A DNA stretch of 64,000 nt, taken from positions 20,618 to 84,617 of the forward strand of contig NW_013657669.1 of assembly GCF_000142905.1 (NCBI RefSeq), in the 5' to 3' direction. Each line of letters begins with the position of its first letter. The stretch's first letter is position 1. The notes below the pieces were generated by a model. The model had not been told where the DNA came from. It did no database searches and saw only the letters and a program-made list of their open reading frames with translations. The position numbers and the translations under genes were made by a program. The DNA comes from Thecamonas trahens ATCC 50062 (taxonomy: Eukaryota > Apusozoa > Apusomonadida > Apusomonadidae). Below, piece after piece: positions 45,811 to 55,758 of this stretch.

Positions 45811-47760
45811 TTACTTCATGAGCGCCTTGACAACTCCCTTGACCGAAAAGCCCTTGATGTCGGTGTAGTTCTGGCCGGTGCCGACAAGGACAATAGGGAT
45901 GCCACCCGAGGCGTGGACCATCGAGACCGAGGCGCCGACCTTGTCGTCGACCGAGTCAAACTTGGAGAGAACGATGCCGTCGATGTTGCGGCTCGTCGTT
46001 CCATGGTCGATGAGCGCCTGGCGGAAGCCCATGAGCTGGTCCACGCCGTCGTTGCCGACAAGTGCCTCGCCGACAAACAGGATGAGGTCCGGCAGGTTGA
46101 CTTCGACCAGCTTGGCAAGCGCCTTCATGAGCGGCGAGTTCTTGACCATGCGCCCGGCGGTGTCGATGAGGACAACGTCGATGCCCTCGCGGACTGCGCG
46201 CCCGATGGCGGCCTTGGCCACCGCAGCTGGGTCGCCGCCGTAGCCTTGCTCGTAAACGTCGACGCCGAGCCGCTTGCCGTGCGTCTGCAACTGCGAGATG
46301 GCGCCTGACCGGAACGTGTCGCACGCCGCAATGAGGACCGAGAACCCGTTCTGCCGCAGCCAGTAGCAAATCTTGGAGAGTGACGTCGACTTGCCGACGC
46401 CGTTGACACCCATCATGACGATCGAGTACACCTTGCCAGCCTCGCGCGCTGCATGCGCCTCGCGAATGACGTCGATCTTGCGCCGCGGCGTCAGAATCCG
46501 CGTCAGCGCTTCGGTCAGCGCCTGCTTGGCCGCATACTTGACCGACGTCATCGACGGCAGCGTCTGCCCGATCAGGTTCGACGCCACAGACTCGGTGAGC
46601 GCATGGGCAACCTCGGATGCCACGTTGCGCTCCTCCAGCCGCTGCGCAAGCGCCGCCATGACCGGCTCGAGGTCCTCCTCAGCAAGCGTCTTGTTCCCGG
46701 TCAGCGTCTGGAAGAGCGAGAACAGGCCGGTTGTCGCCTTGGGCTTGGAGCTCGACCCGGCGTCGTCGCCGTCCTCCAGCGGATCCGGCCCGCCCTCTGA
46801 CGACGACGAGAGCTCGTCAGCAATGTCGCCGAGCGCCACCCCGCCCTTGACCACCTCGATGTCGAGCGCCTCCTCGTCGGCCTCGCGCGCGAGCGCCTGC
46901 TTGCGCGCGGAAGCCGACGACCCGTCGGCATTCATCGCCAGCGATGCCGCCAGCGCCTCCTCGTCGGCCTTGCTCAGCTTGTTCTTGGTCCGCATCACCT
47001 TGCCGCGCTTCTTGGTGCTCACCGCCGGGCTGCTTGCCTCCTTGCCACGCGACGCCTTGCCGCCCTTGCCGCGCCCGCCCTTGCTTCCCTTGCCACCCTT
47101 GCCGCCCTTCCGTGCCTTCAGCCGCGCCATAGCCGCTTTGCGCTTCTCTGCCGGAGTCATCGGCTTGCCGTCAGGCACATCGCCGCCGTCACCGTCGCCG
47201 CCGTCGCCGTCGCCGCTCGCCTCATCTCCTGCAGCCTCGTCGGCATCCGGCAGTGCCTCGGCCTTGCCCTTGGCATGGCTCGTCTTGGCCTTGCTTGCCT
47301 TGCCCTCGCTTGCCTTGCCCTTGTTCGCCTTGCCCGCCTTGCCCGCGCGCTTGGCAGCCTCGGCCGCGGTCTCTGCTCGCAGCAGCAGATCCTTAAAGGT
47401 CTCATCAAAGTCGTCGATGTTTGTGGGCGAGGGAGCCTTGGGCTTGCTCGCAGCAGCCGAGTAGTGTGACTCAAAGGCAGCCGGGACCGAGTCGAGAAGA
47501 TCATCCACGTAGCGAATGGGAAAGGCGTGACGATAGACAGCAACGTAGACGAGGCCGACATTGTTATCCAAATGCCACTTGCATGCAAACGAGCCAACAA
47601 TGTAGGGAGAAGCAGCAGACGAAGCATGACCTTCCAACAAGACGTTAGAAATAAGAGCATCCACAGGATGGAGTCCAACACCATGGAACACACTTGCAGA
47701 AGGTTGGTACGAGTACAGGCAGAGCCCTCCTCGGTTGACAATGGTAAAGTTGTCGAGCAT
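45811..47760 (-). CDS. SRPR: Signal recognition particle receptor subunit alpha
   Basis: 649 residues from ATG at 47760. The N-terminal SRX longin-like domain (about 1-130; MLDNFTIVNRGGLCLYSY) binds SRP receptor beta. A Lys/Gly/Ala/Asp-rich charged linker spans about 135-330. The NG GTPase domain (about 340-649) has GVNGVGKSTSLSKI (P-loop), DTFRSGA, DTAGRM and SKFD, ending with the membrane-proximal GTGQNYTDIKGFSVKGVVKALM. The receptor docks ribosome-nascent chain-SRP complexes to the ER. A C/G run lies about 35 bases upstream of the ATG. Length is normal (human 638). Confidence 0.96.
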   Translation of the reverse strand: MLDNFTIVNRGGLCLYSYQPSASVFHGVGLHPVDALISNVLLEGHASSAASPYIVGSFACKWHLDNNVGLVYVAVYRHAFPIRYVDDLLDSVPAAFESHYSAAASKPKAPSPTNIDDFDETFKDLLLRAETAAEAAKRAGKAGKANKGKASEGKASKAKTSHAKGKAEALPDADEAAGDEASGDGDGGDGDGGDVPDGKPMTPAEKRKAAMARLKARKGGKGGKGSKGGRGKGGKASRGKEASSPAVSTKKRGKVMRTKNKLSKADEEALAASLAMNADGSSASARKQALAREADEEALDIEVVKGGVALGDIADELSSSSEGGPDPLEDGDDAGSSSKPKATTGLFSLFQTLTGNKTLAEEDLEPVMAALAQRLEERNVASEVAHALTESVASNLIGQTLPSMTSVKYAAKQALTEALTRILTPRRKIDVIREAHAAREAGKVYSIVMMGVNGVGKSTSLSKICYWLRQNGFSVLIAACDTFRSGAISQLQTHGKRLGVDVYEQGYGGDPAAVAKAAIGRAVREGIDVVLIDTAGRMVKNSPLMKALAKLVEVNLPDLILFVGEALVGNDGVDQLMGFRQALIDHGTTSRNIDGIVLSKFDSVDDKVGASVSMVHASGGIPIVLVGTGQNYTDIKGFSVKGVVKALMK

Positions 47761-48140
47761 GGTGTGTGTGGAGGCAGAGGGTGGGGAAGGAGGGGGGGGG
47801 GGGGGGCGGCCTGGTGGAAGAACCCCCAGAGGGATCGGATCGGAGTTGGTCGTCGTCGCCCGTCAACGAACTGCCACTCGCTGACTATTTTACATGGACG
47901 GCGTGATGACATGGGAATCGATGGCTTGTCATGGAAGACAACAAAAGACTTGGAGAGCGTGTGTGGGCAAGGCAAGTACTGGCCGTGAAATAGGTTGAGA
48001 TCATTGTGTGAGAGAGAGAGTCGTCAGAGTTGAAACCGTCATCATCGGTCGGCTTGGATGCGTGATTGGTCTTGGGCAGCTCTTCAAGGCCTCACAACGG
48101 ACTTTATCGACGAGTACTCCTCCCGCTCACACGCCAACAC
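47761..48140. other. Divergent intergenic region, SRPR / RNF32
   Basis: 380 bases; contains a G run of about 16 at 47791-47807 (C on the SRPR coding strand) and a GA repeat near 48010-48022. No gene seen. Confidence 0.6.
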
Positions 48141-49400
48141 ATGGCGCACCGTCGGCACAAGCCTCCAAATGATCTCTCTTCACGTATCACACAAAACCGT
48201 CAACTCTGGTCGGCCGTCGCGCTTCAGGACCATCTCGTGGCTGGCTCTCCGCTCGATACCTCGGCCGCAATTCGCGCCAAAACGACGTCGGCTCGTTCAC
48301 CTCGCCGCCGTCCGCCCCGCATCTCGGCTGCAAAGAAGGAGCTAGCTCGCGCCAAGGCTGCACGAGAGCGCCGACTTGCTCGCAAACAGGCTGCTGCCGA
48401 TCCGTCTTGTCACCGCCGTTCCGAACTGTCGTCTCGTGCGGCAGCATCGGAGCTCCAGCGCGCTCCGCCGGACTCGGCTGTTCCGCCCATCGTCGAGGCA
48501 TTCTTCGGACCTGATGCCGCCGTCGGACAGCTCGCCACGCCACTGAGGCGCGAGCTCCGGCTGAGCCTGGCCCAGCAACTGGGTCTCGTGGCTATCCCTG
48601 AAGGAACACACGCTGGTCGCGCGCCTGAGGCAAGCGAGTGGGACGCCGCTCGCGCTGCCTGGCGTGAGCGCGGCTCGGATGCCTGCGCCATCTGCCTCGA
48701 GCCGTTTGCCATCTCAGCCCAGGTCCTGCTCTCGTGTTCGCATGCCTTTCACGAGACTTGCCTCGCTGCTTTTGAGGCCCATGCTGCCGCCCAAGCGGCT
48801 GCTCCCGAGGCTCCCGTCGTCGCCCCGCCGCTCGCCTGCCCGCTCTGTCGCAAGACCGAGTACCACAAGATGCGTGTGACCGACGCCGGCCGCGCATACA
48901 TCACCGCCATGGTCGTTCGCATACAGGCCTGGTGGCGGAGCGTGAGCCAGGCCCGCAAGTACAAGGCCCTCCGCCTCGCCGCGCCGCCGCCAGCTCATCC
49001 CACACGCCGCCGTGCCTGGCTTGTCGACAAACTTGCCGCCACGTCGGACGCCATGCTCGCTGCCGTCGAGGCCACCCATTCCGAGGCCGACGAGCTCTGT
49101 GCCCTCATCGACGCCCAGCTTGCGGCCGCCCGCTCGCCTCACGATCCAAAACCCCCACCCCTGCCGCCATCGCTCTCCGGGACCGAGTGGCAAGCTGTCT
49201 ACCTCCGCGCGCTCGATCGCGGTTGCGACGAGTGCACCATCTGCCTCGGCTCGCTCGCCGACCCGCAGCGGCCGCCGACCCTGTTGTCGTGCTCGCACGT
49301 CTTCCACGCCGCGTGCATCGCCTCGTTTGAAGCATTTACTCTCGAGGCGACGCCGACGTGTCCCATCTGCCGCGCCCCGTTCGCCAAGCACGCCGTGTAG
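48141..49400 (+). CDS. RNF32: RNF32-like double RING-H2 protein with IQ motif
   Basis: 419 residues from ATG at 48141 (MAHRRHKPPNDLSSR). The layout RING-IQ-RING is the RNF32 hallmark. RING-H2 number 1 is at about 180-245 (CAICLEPF ... CSHAFHETC ... CPLC), the calmodulin-binding IQ helix at about 260-280 (VVRIQAWWRSVSQARKYKAL), and RING-H2 number 2 at about 365-415 (CTICLGSL ... CSHVFHAAC ... CPIC). It should act as an E3 ubiquitin ligase or scaffold; in mammals RNF32 is testis-enriched. Its stop is only 15 bases from that of the convergent VWA8 gene. Confidence 0.86.
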   Translation: MAHRRHKPPNDLSSRITQNRQLWSAVALQDHLVAGSPLDTSAAIRAKTTSARSPRRRPPRISAAKKELARAKAARERRLARKQAAADPSCHRRSELSSRAAASELQRAPPDSAVPPIVEAFFGPDAAVGQLATPLRRELRLSLAQQLGLVAIPEGTHAGRAPEASEWDAARAAWRERGSDACAICLEPFAISAQVLLSCSHAFHETCLAAFEAHAAAQAAAPEAPVVAPPLACPLCRKTEYHKMRVTDAGRAYITAMVVRIQAWWRSVSQARKYKALRLAAPPPAHPTRRRAWLVDKLAATSDAMLAAVEATHSEADELCALIDAQLAAARSPHDPKPPPLPPSLSGTEWQAVYLRALDRGCDECTICLGSLADPQRPPTLLSCSHVFHAACIASFEAFTLEATPTCPICRAPFAKHAV

Positions 49401-49415
49401 AAGACGCCCGCCCGG

Positions 49416-52400
49416 TTACGGCGCGCTGGCAAGCATCTCGCGCATAATCGTCGGCAGTTCTCCCACATCGAGGCACACTACGGCCTGGCCACCGGGCAGC
49501 TCTTTGGCGAGCCATGACGCCACGCCCTCCTCAGCAATAAAGATGGCCGAAACATGCACGCGCTCGTCGCGGTCAAACTCGGCCCGCAGCGACTCGGGCG
49601 TCACCCCGTACGCGCCAAGGTTGGCATCCGAGACCAGGAAGACCAGATACTCATCGCCCTCCTCCTCGGTCACATTCTCGACAGCAAGTCGCAGCGCGTC
49701 GAGCGTCGAGTCGCCACGCGGCGCAGACGCTGCCGCGGTGTACAACGCCTCCACAACCTCGTACTTGCCCGCCGGCGTGCTCGGCACCTCGCCATATTCC
49801 ACTATCGGTATGGCCGGTGAGCCGCCCGAGTGCCCCACCATCGACACCGAGAACTTGTGCTCCAGCCCGCGCAGCGCCTCCATTACCATCACCATCGACC
49901 ACGCCACCCGGTCCAGCCGGCCATCCCACGAATTGAAACGCGCCATTGACGCAGACACGTCCAGTACAAACCGCACACGCTTTGGCCGCGCCTGCCGCAC
50001 CCCGGCCCGCGCCTCCGGCTCGCCCCGACGTCGATATATGTGACTCTCGCCGAGCATTCCGTCCACAAGCCGCCGGTCGTCGAGCTCACCTTGCGACTGG
50101 TTGCCGAGCCACTCACGCTCTTTCTCCTTGGCCTCAGCATTGTGCAAGATGACAGAGAGCTGCTGAATCTGTCGCTCCATCTTGGCGCACAGCGAGTCAT
50201 ACGCCGGCGACTCATCGCGCTGTCCGACCCCGCCTGACCCGTTCCGCAGCGCCATGGCCCGCTTTGTCTGCTCCAGTACCCGGACCGCAGCCTCCTCGAT
50301 CGCGCTCCGAGTCCCCGTATCCAGCTCGGACGACGCCGCCGCCTCTTCCGGAAGCACAACTTGTCCATCAACCACAGTGTAGCCGCCAAAACCGTCCGAC
50401 GAGAGATCAGCACCAGCGCCGCCGCCGCCACCTCCTCCTCCGCCACCGCCACCGCCGCCTCCACCGCCGCCACCTCCTCCACCGCCGCCTCCGCCGCCAC
50501 CTCCACCGCCGCCATCGCCTCCGCCTCCGCCTCCTCCCAAGGCATCAGCCGAGCTTACTGGCACAAACGATCCATCACCGGCTCCAGAATCGCCGCCACT
50601 ACCGTTCTCGGCTGCTCCAGCTGGAGCACCATCGTCGTCATCGCCATCAGCGGGTGGCAACTTGTACCGCGCTTCGGCCACGCCGCGAACCGTCTCCTCC
50701 ACTGACTCGAGACCCTCGCGCACAGCGTGCCATCCAGCAAGCTCCTCCATCAACGAGCCCTCGTCCAACGCCTGCCACTCGCGGATGACGCCGTCGGTGC
50801 AGACACCAAACAGTGAAGCTGGCCGATCGTCAGCGCTCTTTCCGATGCCAAGCGCAACAACAGGCGCATCGACAGCAATGCTCTTCATCATGTTGGCATC
50901 GAGGTCTGCAAGCGTGAGCCCGGCGTCCGAGCCGTACACTACAGTGCCCCACAGCGACTCGTCCTCGCTAGCGAGGTGCACGGCACTTTCCGGGTGGTGC
51001 GAGGTAAGGATGGGCGTTCCAGAGTCGAGACTCGGGAGGCTGGCCCACTCGGCGTGCTCCGGTGCGGCCCAGGGAATCTTGCCCAGCGCACCCTCGACTC
51101 CGTCACGCACAATCGCGCCAACAGCACCAGAGCCCAGTACCGCCAGCTGGCCGCGCGTTCCCAGTCGCGGGCCGGTCGAGAGCGCGCCGCTTGCGTCGCA
51201 GTTCACAACCGCATGGCTGCCGTCCGACAGTGAGACAAGCCACGAGCCACGAGCGCCGGCCTGGTCAGTCGCCGTCACACGCTGGACGTTGACCATCTCG
51301 GCGCCATCGGCGAGAAGATGTGGATAACTAGTGGCAGTTGCGCCGCCAGCAGCTCGAAACGAGACGCCCATTATCTTGCGCCCGTTGCGCTCCCACAAAA
51401 GGCCATGCAGCGCGCTGCAAGTCGCCACGCCGGGTGCAAATGCGTGCGGAGGTGGCGCTGCCTCCAGCGACGCCCGCGACGGGTCCATCAGCATCCGCAT
51501 CGGGTTTGCGCCAGGCGCCTTGCCGGTCAGCGCCTCGGGAAGCTCGAGCTGAATGACGGTCTCGGGGTGCGCAACGCCGTTGCTTGCGCCAGGGACCGCA
51601 AACACAAGGCCGACCCGCGCGGCATCGATGACCACCCAGTCTCCACCTGGCGCACACACAATCGGCTGCACAAACGACGGCAGAAAGTCGAGTGCGGTCA
51701 TGACTGCGCTGCTTCCGGCGCGCTCGCCAGTCACCAGTGCTGACGACCGCGCCCCGGCAAGCACGTAGCCGGCCGCATCATCCAGCCACGCGCCCGAGAC
51801 CAGCCGCCGTGACACTTCCGCGAGCGGCAGCGGCCACGACTGGAGAAGCTCAGAGAACTGTCGGGTGCGTGCCGAGATCGGTGGCGTGACGCTGAGTGGC
51901 CGCGAGTCGGCGAACATGAAGCCGACGTTGCGCGCACGTACCTCGACAGCATCACCGCGCGCGGCCTCACCTGTAGGTGCAAATAGCTCACACTTGGCCT
52001 TCCCTGCCCCGCTCAACTGCACTGGGTTGAGCGGCAGAGGACGGGCAAGGTCGATAGGAAGTGATCCAGCGACATCGGCAGCATGGCCCGACCGCTCAGA
52101 TGCGGCCCGGCGGGCGCCCGCGTGAGGGGTGTCGAGTGCAGAGAGCAGCGGGAGGCCGTGGCGAGTAAGGACCTCGTCCAGCGCCTCGAGGACCGGCGCG
52201 TCGTGCACATCGTAGTCAAAGACGTTGCCCAGGACTGAGAGCGGCGAGTCGCCAGGAAACTCCTGCAAATGACGCACAATGGCCACCAGCTCGCGTGCCG
52301 AGTACGGATACGAGAGCAGGCCTTGCTCGGTGAGACTGCGGAGCTCGGCAAAGGCAGCCGTGAGTGCGCGTAGAATCGGATCAGGGACATCGGGTGCGTA

Positions 52401-55073
52401 CGCACGGAGCAGCGCCATCTCAGACGCCGCGTCCGGGTTGTCCACCACATGCGGTGAGAAAACATCGCCACACTCGGCGAAAAAGTCGTTGCCAAGAAAC
52501 GGGTAGCCTGGCCGGTTGGCGAGGACAATCATGCGAAAGTCTGGATGGAGCGGGATGAAGCCGCGCTCGCGCTGCGAGGCGGAGAGCGCGTTAGGCGGGA
52601 GCGAGGTGATGACTCGGCCGTCGCCGAGCAGCATGGAGCCATCTTCGACGAGGCCCTTGAGCACGCACACCACCTCGAGCGGTGCCTTGTCGGCCTCATC
52701 GACCATGAGAACGCGGCCCTCACGGGCGGCGCGGACAAGCGGAGAGTCCTGCCACACCACGCTCCCGTCGACGAGCGTAGGCGAGAGCGTGAGCGATGGG
52801 ACAGTCGTGTCGCGGTGGAGCTGGATGTACTCGCGCTCCGCGCCAAGAAGCTGCAGCATCCGATCGGCGAGCTTGTTCTTGCCGGTTCCCTGGTTGCCAA
52901 TGAGCAGCAAGTGCTTCTCGCCGGCGGCAAAGTCAGCGGCCATCTCACGGAGGACAGTCAGATGGGACTGGGTCTCGTAGAACACAATGTTGGGGACGAG
53001 CTGAGGATTTGCGGCCTTGGCCTTAGGAAGGCTTACGTCGCCGATGGTGAGCACGTTGTCCGACGCGACAATGCTGAGCTCCTGGTCCGCAGCCGGCGGA
53101 TGGATGTCATGCTCGGCGAGGAGGTTGGCAAAGGCAGTGCGGAGCGGGACTGGCATAAAGGCAGTAATGCAGACCCGGTTGAGCGCGGCGTGTAGCGAGT
53201 CGGGGTACGCCGCCACCCGGCGTGCGATCCGCAAGATCTGCCGGGTCGAGAGCGGCTCAAGCGCGTGGCCGTCGGCACTTTCGGCGCCGGTCGACCTCAG
53301 CGCGGCGATGACAGAGGCGAGCTTCTTGAGCGCTTCGGGACCGCCGGCCGCCTCGCTCCGAGTCTGGCTGACAAGCGAGAGCTGAAACTCAAGGTCCAAC
53401 GTCGGCGCCGGAATCCAGGCAAAGTTGGGCAGGAGCTCCGAGGTAAGCCACGGGTTGGAGACGGCTGACGGCTCACCGAGCGCGAGGAGGCGGAATGACG
53501 GCGCGATGGCGTGGATGCCACTCTCTTCGAGCTCGGCAGGCGAGACACCACGCTTGGCAGCGAGCTGTCCATGCGCGTCGGCCGCCAGGTACCGCTCGCC
53601 GTTTGGCAGGTCAAGGGTCCGCGAGGTGAAAAGCGAGGAGAGCGCAGCGAGGAGCTCGGGCTCAAGGCGGTGCACGCCGTCGAGGGCGACAGCGCCGCCG
53701 TCGCGAAGCGCCGCCATCAGCGGTGAGTTGACGTACACAGTGTCACCATTGGCCGCGGTACCGCGGCGAACGAGCAGGTCAGCCATCGACATGTCGCGGA
53801 AGCACTGGATGGTGGTGAGCGGAAAGCCGAGGCGGGCAGCAAAGGCAGCGGCGAGCGAGGTCTTACCGACACCCTTGGCGCCGATGATGGCAAAGTCGTG
53901 ACCAGCGACGTGGGCCATGGTCGCCCGCTCGAGCGCAGACGCCTGGTTGGGTGCAAGAGCGGCGGCGCCGGTGGTATCGCGCGGCGCAGGGCCGATGGCG
54001 GCAGTGGCAGTGAGTCCGGCCCCAGTTCTTGCCGAGAAACGAAGTGTTCCGGTGTGGCTATCGCCGCCCGGCTCGACAGCAGCGAGCGCGTAGCCGGGAT
54101 CACGGCGCTGCCCGGCTGCTGGCGGCCAGTTGGCGGCTGTAGCAATGTCGGTCAGGTCTATGCGGGCGGTGGCCGGCAGCAGCTCGGCTGGGTAGAAAAG
54201 GTCGAGAGCATCGCCCGGGCTGAGGCGCGGGAAAGTGCCGAGGAGGGCGGGCAGGCTACGAACGGCGCGCTCCGGAAGGTAGAGCAGGCCGCCCTGCTCA
54301 GAAGAGGCCGCGGCATGGGCCGAACGTAACGCTGCTGCGTAGACCATCAGCGCCTGGGCGTCCGAGGTACCAAAGGACGAGGCTGCGCCGACGCCGGCGA
54401 TATAGGAGGCGTACTCGGGCAGGCTCTGCGGCGCCGGAGCAACAAACCTAGCCTGGAACCGCGACCGGAGAGGAGGATCGAGCGGATATCCCGGAAAGGT
54501 TGGGACAGGAAGGCCGAGGGCGACGACCATAAAGTCCTCTGAGACACGGACGATGCCATCGTCCGCAAGTAGGCGCTCGCGTTGCTGCGGCGTGGCATCC
54601 GGCAGAAGCGCATCAAAGGCACGAGGCGGCATGAGAAAGCGGCCATCGGGGAGGCGCATCTCTCTATTCTCTAGCAAGTTGTTAAGCAGCGGAAGAATGT
54701 TCCTCTCAGCCTTGTCAATGCCATCGAGGATGAGAACGCCGCCCGACTTTGCGGCCACGACCGGCGGGGCGTCTTCGTAGACAACCGAGCCCGAGACAAG
54801 CTCGCGACGCTGCTTGAGATCAGCTTCAGTAGTATCTCTTGTCAGGGGGAGGACATGTGAGTCACGATCAATGGCATCACAAAAGTCAAGGGCCAGAGAT
54901 CGTCGCTCAGGACCGGGAGGTCCGACCAGAAACACGTCCTGACGCAGAGCCGCCTTCTTGAGCAGCCAGGCGAGGTGAGGTCGATGCGACGGTGGCAGCT
55001 GCGTGGCAGAGTTGAGCGCCCGTGACAAGACCATGTTGGTATGAGGGGTGAGTTGCCATACCCGGCGCAGCAT
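49416..55073 (-). CDS. VWA8: VWA8: mitochondrial AAA+ ATPase with von Willebrand A domain
   Basis: 1,885 residues in one exon from ATG at 55073, close to human VWA8 (about 1,905). Three AAA+ (dynein/midasin-like) modules: the first has the degenerate P-loop LVGPPGPERRSLA with DTTEADLKQRRE and LLNNLLENREMRLPDGRFLM; the second has an intact P-loop GAKGVGKTSLA; the third reads GNQGTGKNKLADRML, with Asn after Lys as in animals. A beta-rich middle follows, then a long poly-Gly linker (nt 50405-50560) and the C-terminal VWA domain with MIDAS DVSAS near residue 1700. VWA8 has been placed at the mitochondrial inner membrane matrix side. A presequence-like N-terminus (MLRRVWQL) is present. Confidence 0.95.
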   Translation of the reverse strand: MLRRVWQLTPHTNMVLSRALNSATQLPPSHRPHLAWLLKKAALRQDVFLVGPPGPERRSLALDFCDAIDRDSHVLPLTRDTTEADLKQRRELVSGSVVYEDAPPVVAAKSGGVLILDGIDKAERNILPLLNNLLENREMRLPDGRFLMPPRAFDALLPDATPQQRERLLADDGIVRVSEDFMVVALGLPVPTFPGYPLDPPLRSRFQARFVAPAPQSLPEYASYIAGVGAASSFGTSDAQALMVYAAALRSAHAAASSEQGGLLYLPERAVRSLPALLGTFPRLSPGDALDLFYPAELLPATARIDLTDIATAANWPPAAGQRRDPGYALAAVEPGGDSHTGTLRFSARTGAGLTATAAIGPAPRDTTGAAALAPNQASALERATMAHVAGHDFAIIGAKGVGKTSLAAAFAARLGFPLTTIQCFRDMSMADLLVRRGTAANGDTVYVNSPLMAALRDGGAVALDGVHRLEPELLAALSSLFTSRTLDLPNGERYLAADAHGQLAAKRGVSPAELEESGIHAIAPSFRLLALGEPSAVSNPWLTSELLPNFAWIPAPTLDLEFQLSLVSQTRSEAAGGPEALKKLASVIAALRSTGAESADGHALEPLSTRQILRIARRVAAYPDSLHAALNRVCITAFMPVPLRTAFANLLAEHDIHPPAADQELSIVASDNVLTIGDVSLPKAKAANPQLVPNIVFYETQSHLTVLREMAADFAAGEKHLLLIGNQGTGKNKLADRMLQLLGAEREYIQLHRDTTVPSLTLSPTLVDGSVVWQDSPLVRAAREGRVLMVDEADKAPLEVVCVLKGLVEDGSMLLGDGRVITSLPPNALSASQRERGFIPLHPDFRMIVLANRPGYPFLGNDFFAECGDVFSPHVVDNPDAASEMALLRAYAPDVPDPILRALTAAFAELRSLTEQGLLSYPYSARELVAIVRHLQEFPGDSPLSVLGNVFDYDVHDAPVLEALDEVLTRHGLPLLSALDTPHAGARRAASERSGHAADVAGSLPIDLARPLPLNPVQLSGAGKAKCELFAPTGEAARGDAVEVRARNVGFMFADSRPLSVTPPISARTRQFSELLQSWPLPLAEVSRRLVSGAWLDDAAGYVLAGARSSALVTGERAGSSAVMTALDFLPSFVQPIVCAPGGDWVVIDAARVGLVFAVPGASNGVAHPETVIQLELPEALTGKAPGANPMRMLMDPSRASLEAAPPPHAFAPGVATCSALHGLLWERNGRKIMGVSFRAAGGATATSYPHLLADGAEMVNVQRVTATDQAGARGSWLVSLSDGSHAVVNCDASGALSTGPRLGTRGQLAVLGSGAVGAIVRDGVEGALGKIPWAAPEHAEWASLPSLDSGTPILTSHHPESAVHLASEDESLWGTVVYGSDAGLTLADLDANMMKSIAVDAPVVALGIGKSADDRPASLFGVCTDGVIREWQALDEGSLMEELAGWHAVREGLESVEETVRGVAEARYKLPPADGDDDDGAPAGAAENGSGGDSGAGDGSFVPVSSADALGGGGGGGDGGGGGGGGGGGGGGGGGGGGGGGGGGGGGGGGAGADLSSDGFGGYTVVDGQVVLPEEAAASSELDTGTRSAIEEAAVRVLEQTKRAMALRNGSGGVGQRDESPAYDSLCAKMERQIQQLSVILHNAEAKEKEREWLGNQSQGELDDRRLVDGMLGESHIYRRRGEPEARAGVRQARPKRVRFVLDVSASMARFNSWDGRLDRVAWSMVMVMEALRGLEHKFSVSMVGHSGGSPAIPIVEYGEVPSTPAGKYEVVEALYTAAASAPRGDSTLDALRLAVENVTEEEGDEYLVFLVSDANLGAYGVTPESLRAEFDRDERVHVSAIFIAEEGVASWLAKELPGGQAVVCLDVGELPTIMREMLASAP
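50405..50560. repeat. GGN coding repeat (poly-Gly linker of VWA8)
   Basis: Tandem ccgcc/ctcc units on the plus strand encode an almost pure glycine stretch of about 45 residues on the minus strand between the AAA+ core and the VWA domain. Confidence 0.92.
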
Positions 55074-55618
55074 GGCTACCAGGGATGGGGATGGCGAGGG
55101 GTGTGTGAGGGGGGCTGTAAAGGAGGGGAGGAGCTGAGTGGGTGACGCGGCTGGGCAGTGGCTGGGATCGCCGCCTGCTGAAGGCAGTGAGGGCGATGGG
55201 AAGGATGAATGGATGGGGAAAGAGTCGCAATGTACTCAGATCCTTGTGGCCTTTATTGTGTTGTTGCGTGTGAACGTTGGTGTTCCTTCTTGCAATCGCC
55301 ATCGCCCATCTCTTTCTCCATGTCCAGCACATCATCAGGTGGACTGAGCGCCTCACACCCGCCCACTCTCTCGCTAACCACAGCCACAGCCACAGCCACG
55401 CATACACACACACAGACGCACGGATATTGACCTATATACCCTCACGTACCCTTATCCACCCATTGTCCAGCCCAAATCTACCAATCAATCCTCCGATCTC
55501 CCGATCCCCGCCATACCCCCTCCCTCCCTCCGCCCTAACCCCCTCCCCCCTCCCCCTCCCCCTCCAACCCAACTCCCTCCAACCAACCACCGACCACTCC
55601 ACCCCCTCAGCCACCGCC
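55074..55618. other. Divergent intergenic region, VWA8 / coiled-coil gene
   Basis: 545 bases, pyrimidine-rich on the plus strand toward 55480-55600 just before the coiled-coil gene ATG. A short ccacag repeat lies near 55380-55400. No gene seen. Confidence 0.55.
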
Positions 55619-55712
55619 ATGTCGCTGTCCGACCACGGCATTGTGACCCTTGAGGACATCCTCAAGCAGGTATGTCCTCCGCACCTCCTCACATACCCAT
55701 GCCCAAGCCCAA

Positions 55713-55758
<46 letters not shown>

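Noticed and set aside
44875-46308. 477-residue plus-strand open frame across the RPGRIP1-type and SRPR genes
   Set aside because: It is antisense to two well-supported genes and has only low-complexity, Arg/Ala/Asp-rich content. High GC makes long antisense frames common here.
46373-47464. 363-residue plus-strand frame inside SRPR
   Set aside because: Ser/Ala/Leu-rich mirror of the SRPR linker with no domain; antisense shadow.
49012-50043. 343-residue plus-strand frame spanning the ends of RNF32 and VWA8
   Set aside because: Crosses a convergent gene boundary, lacks domains, and conflicts with both real genes.
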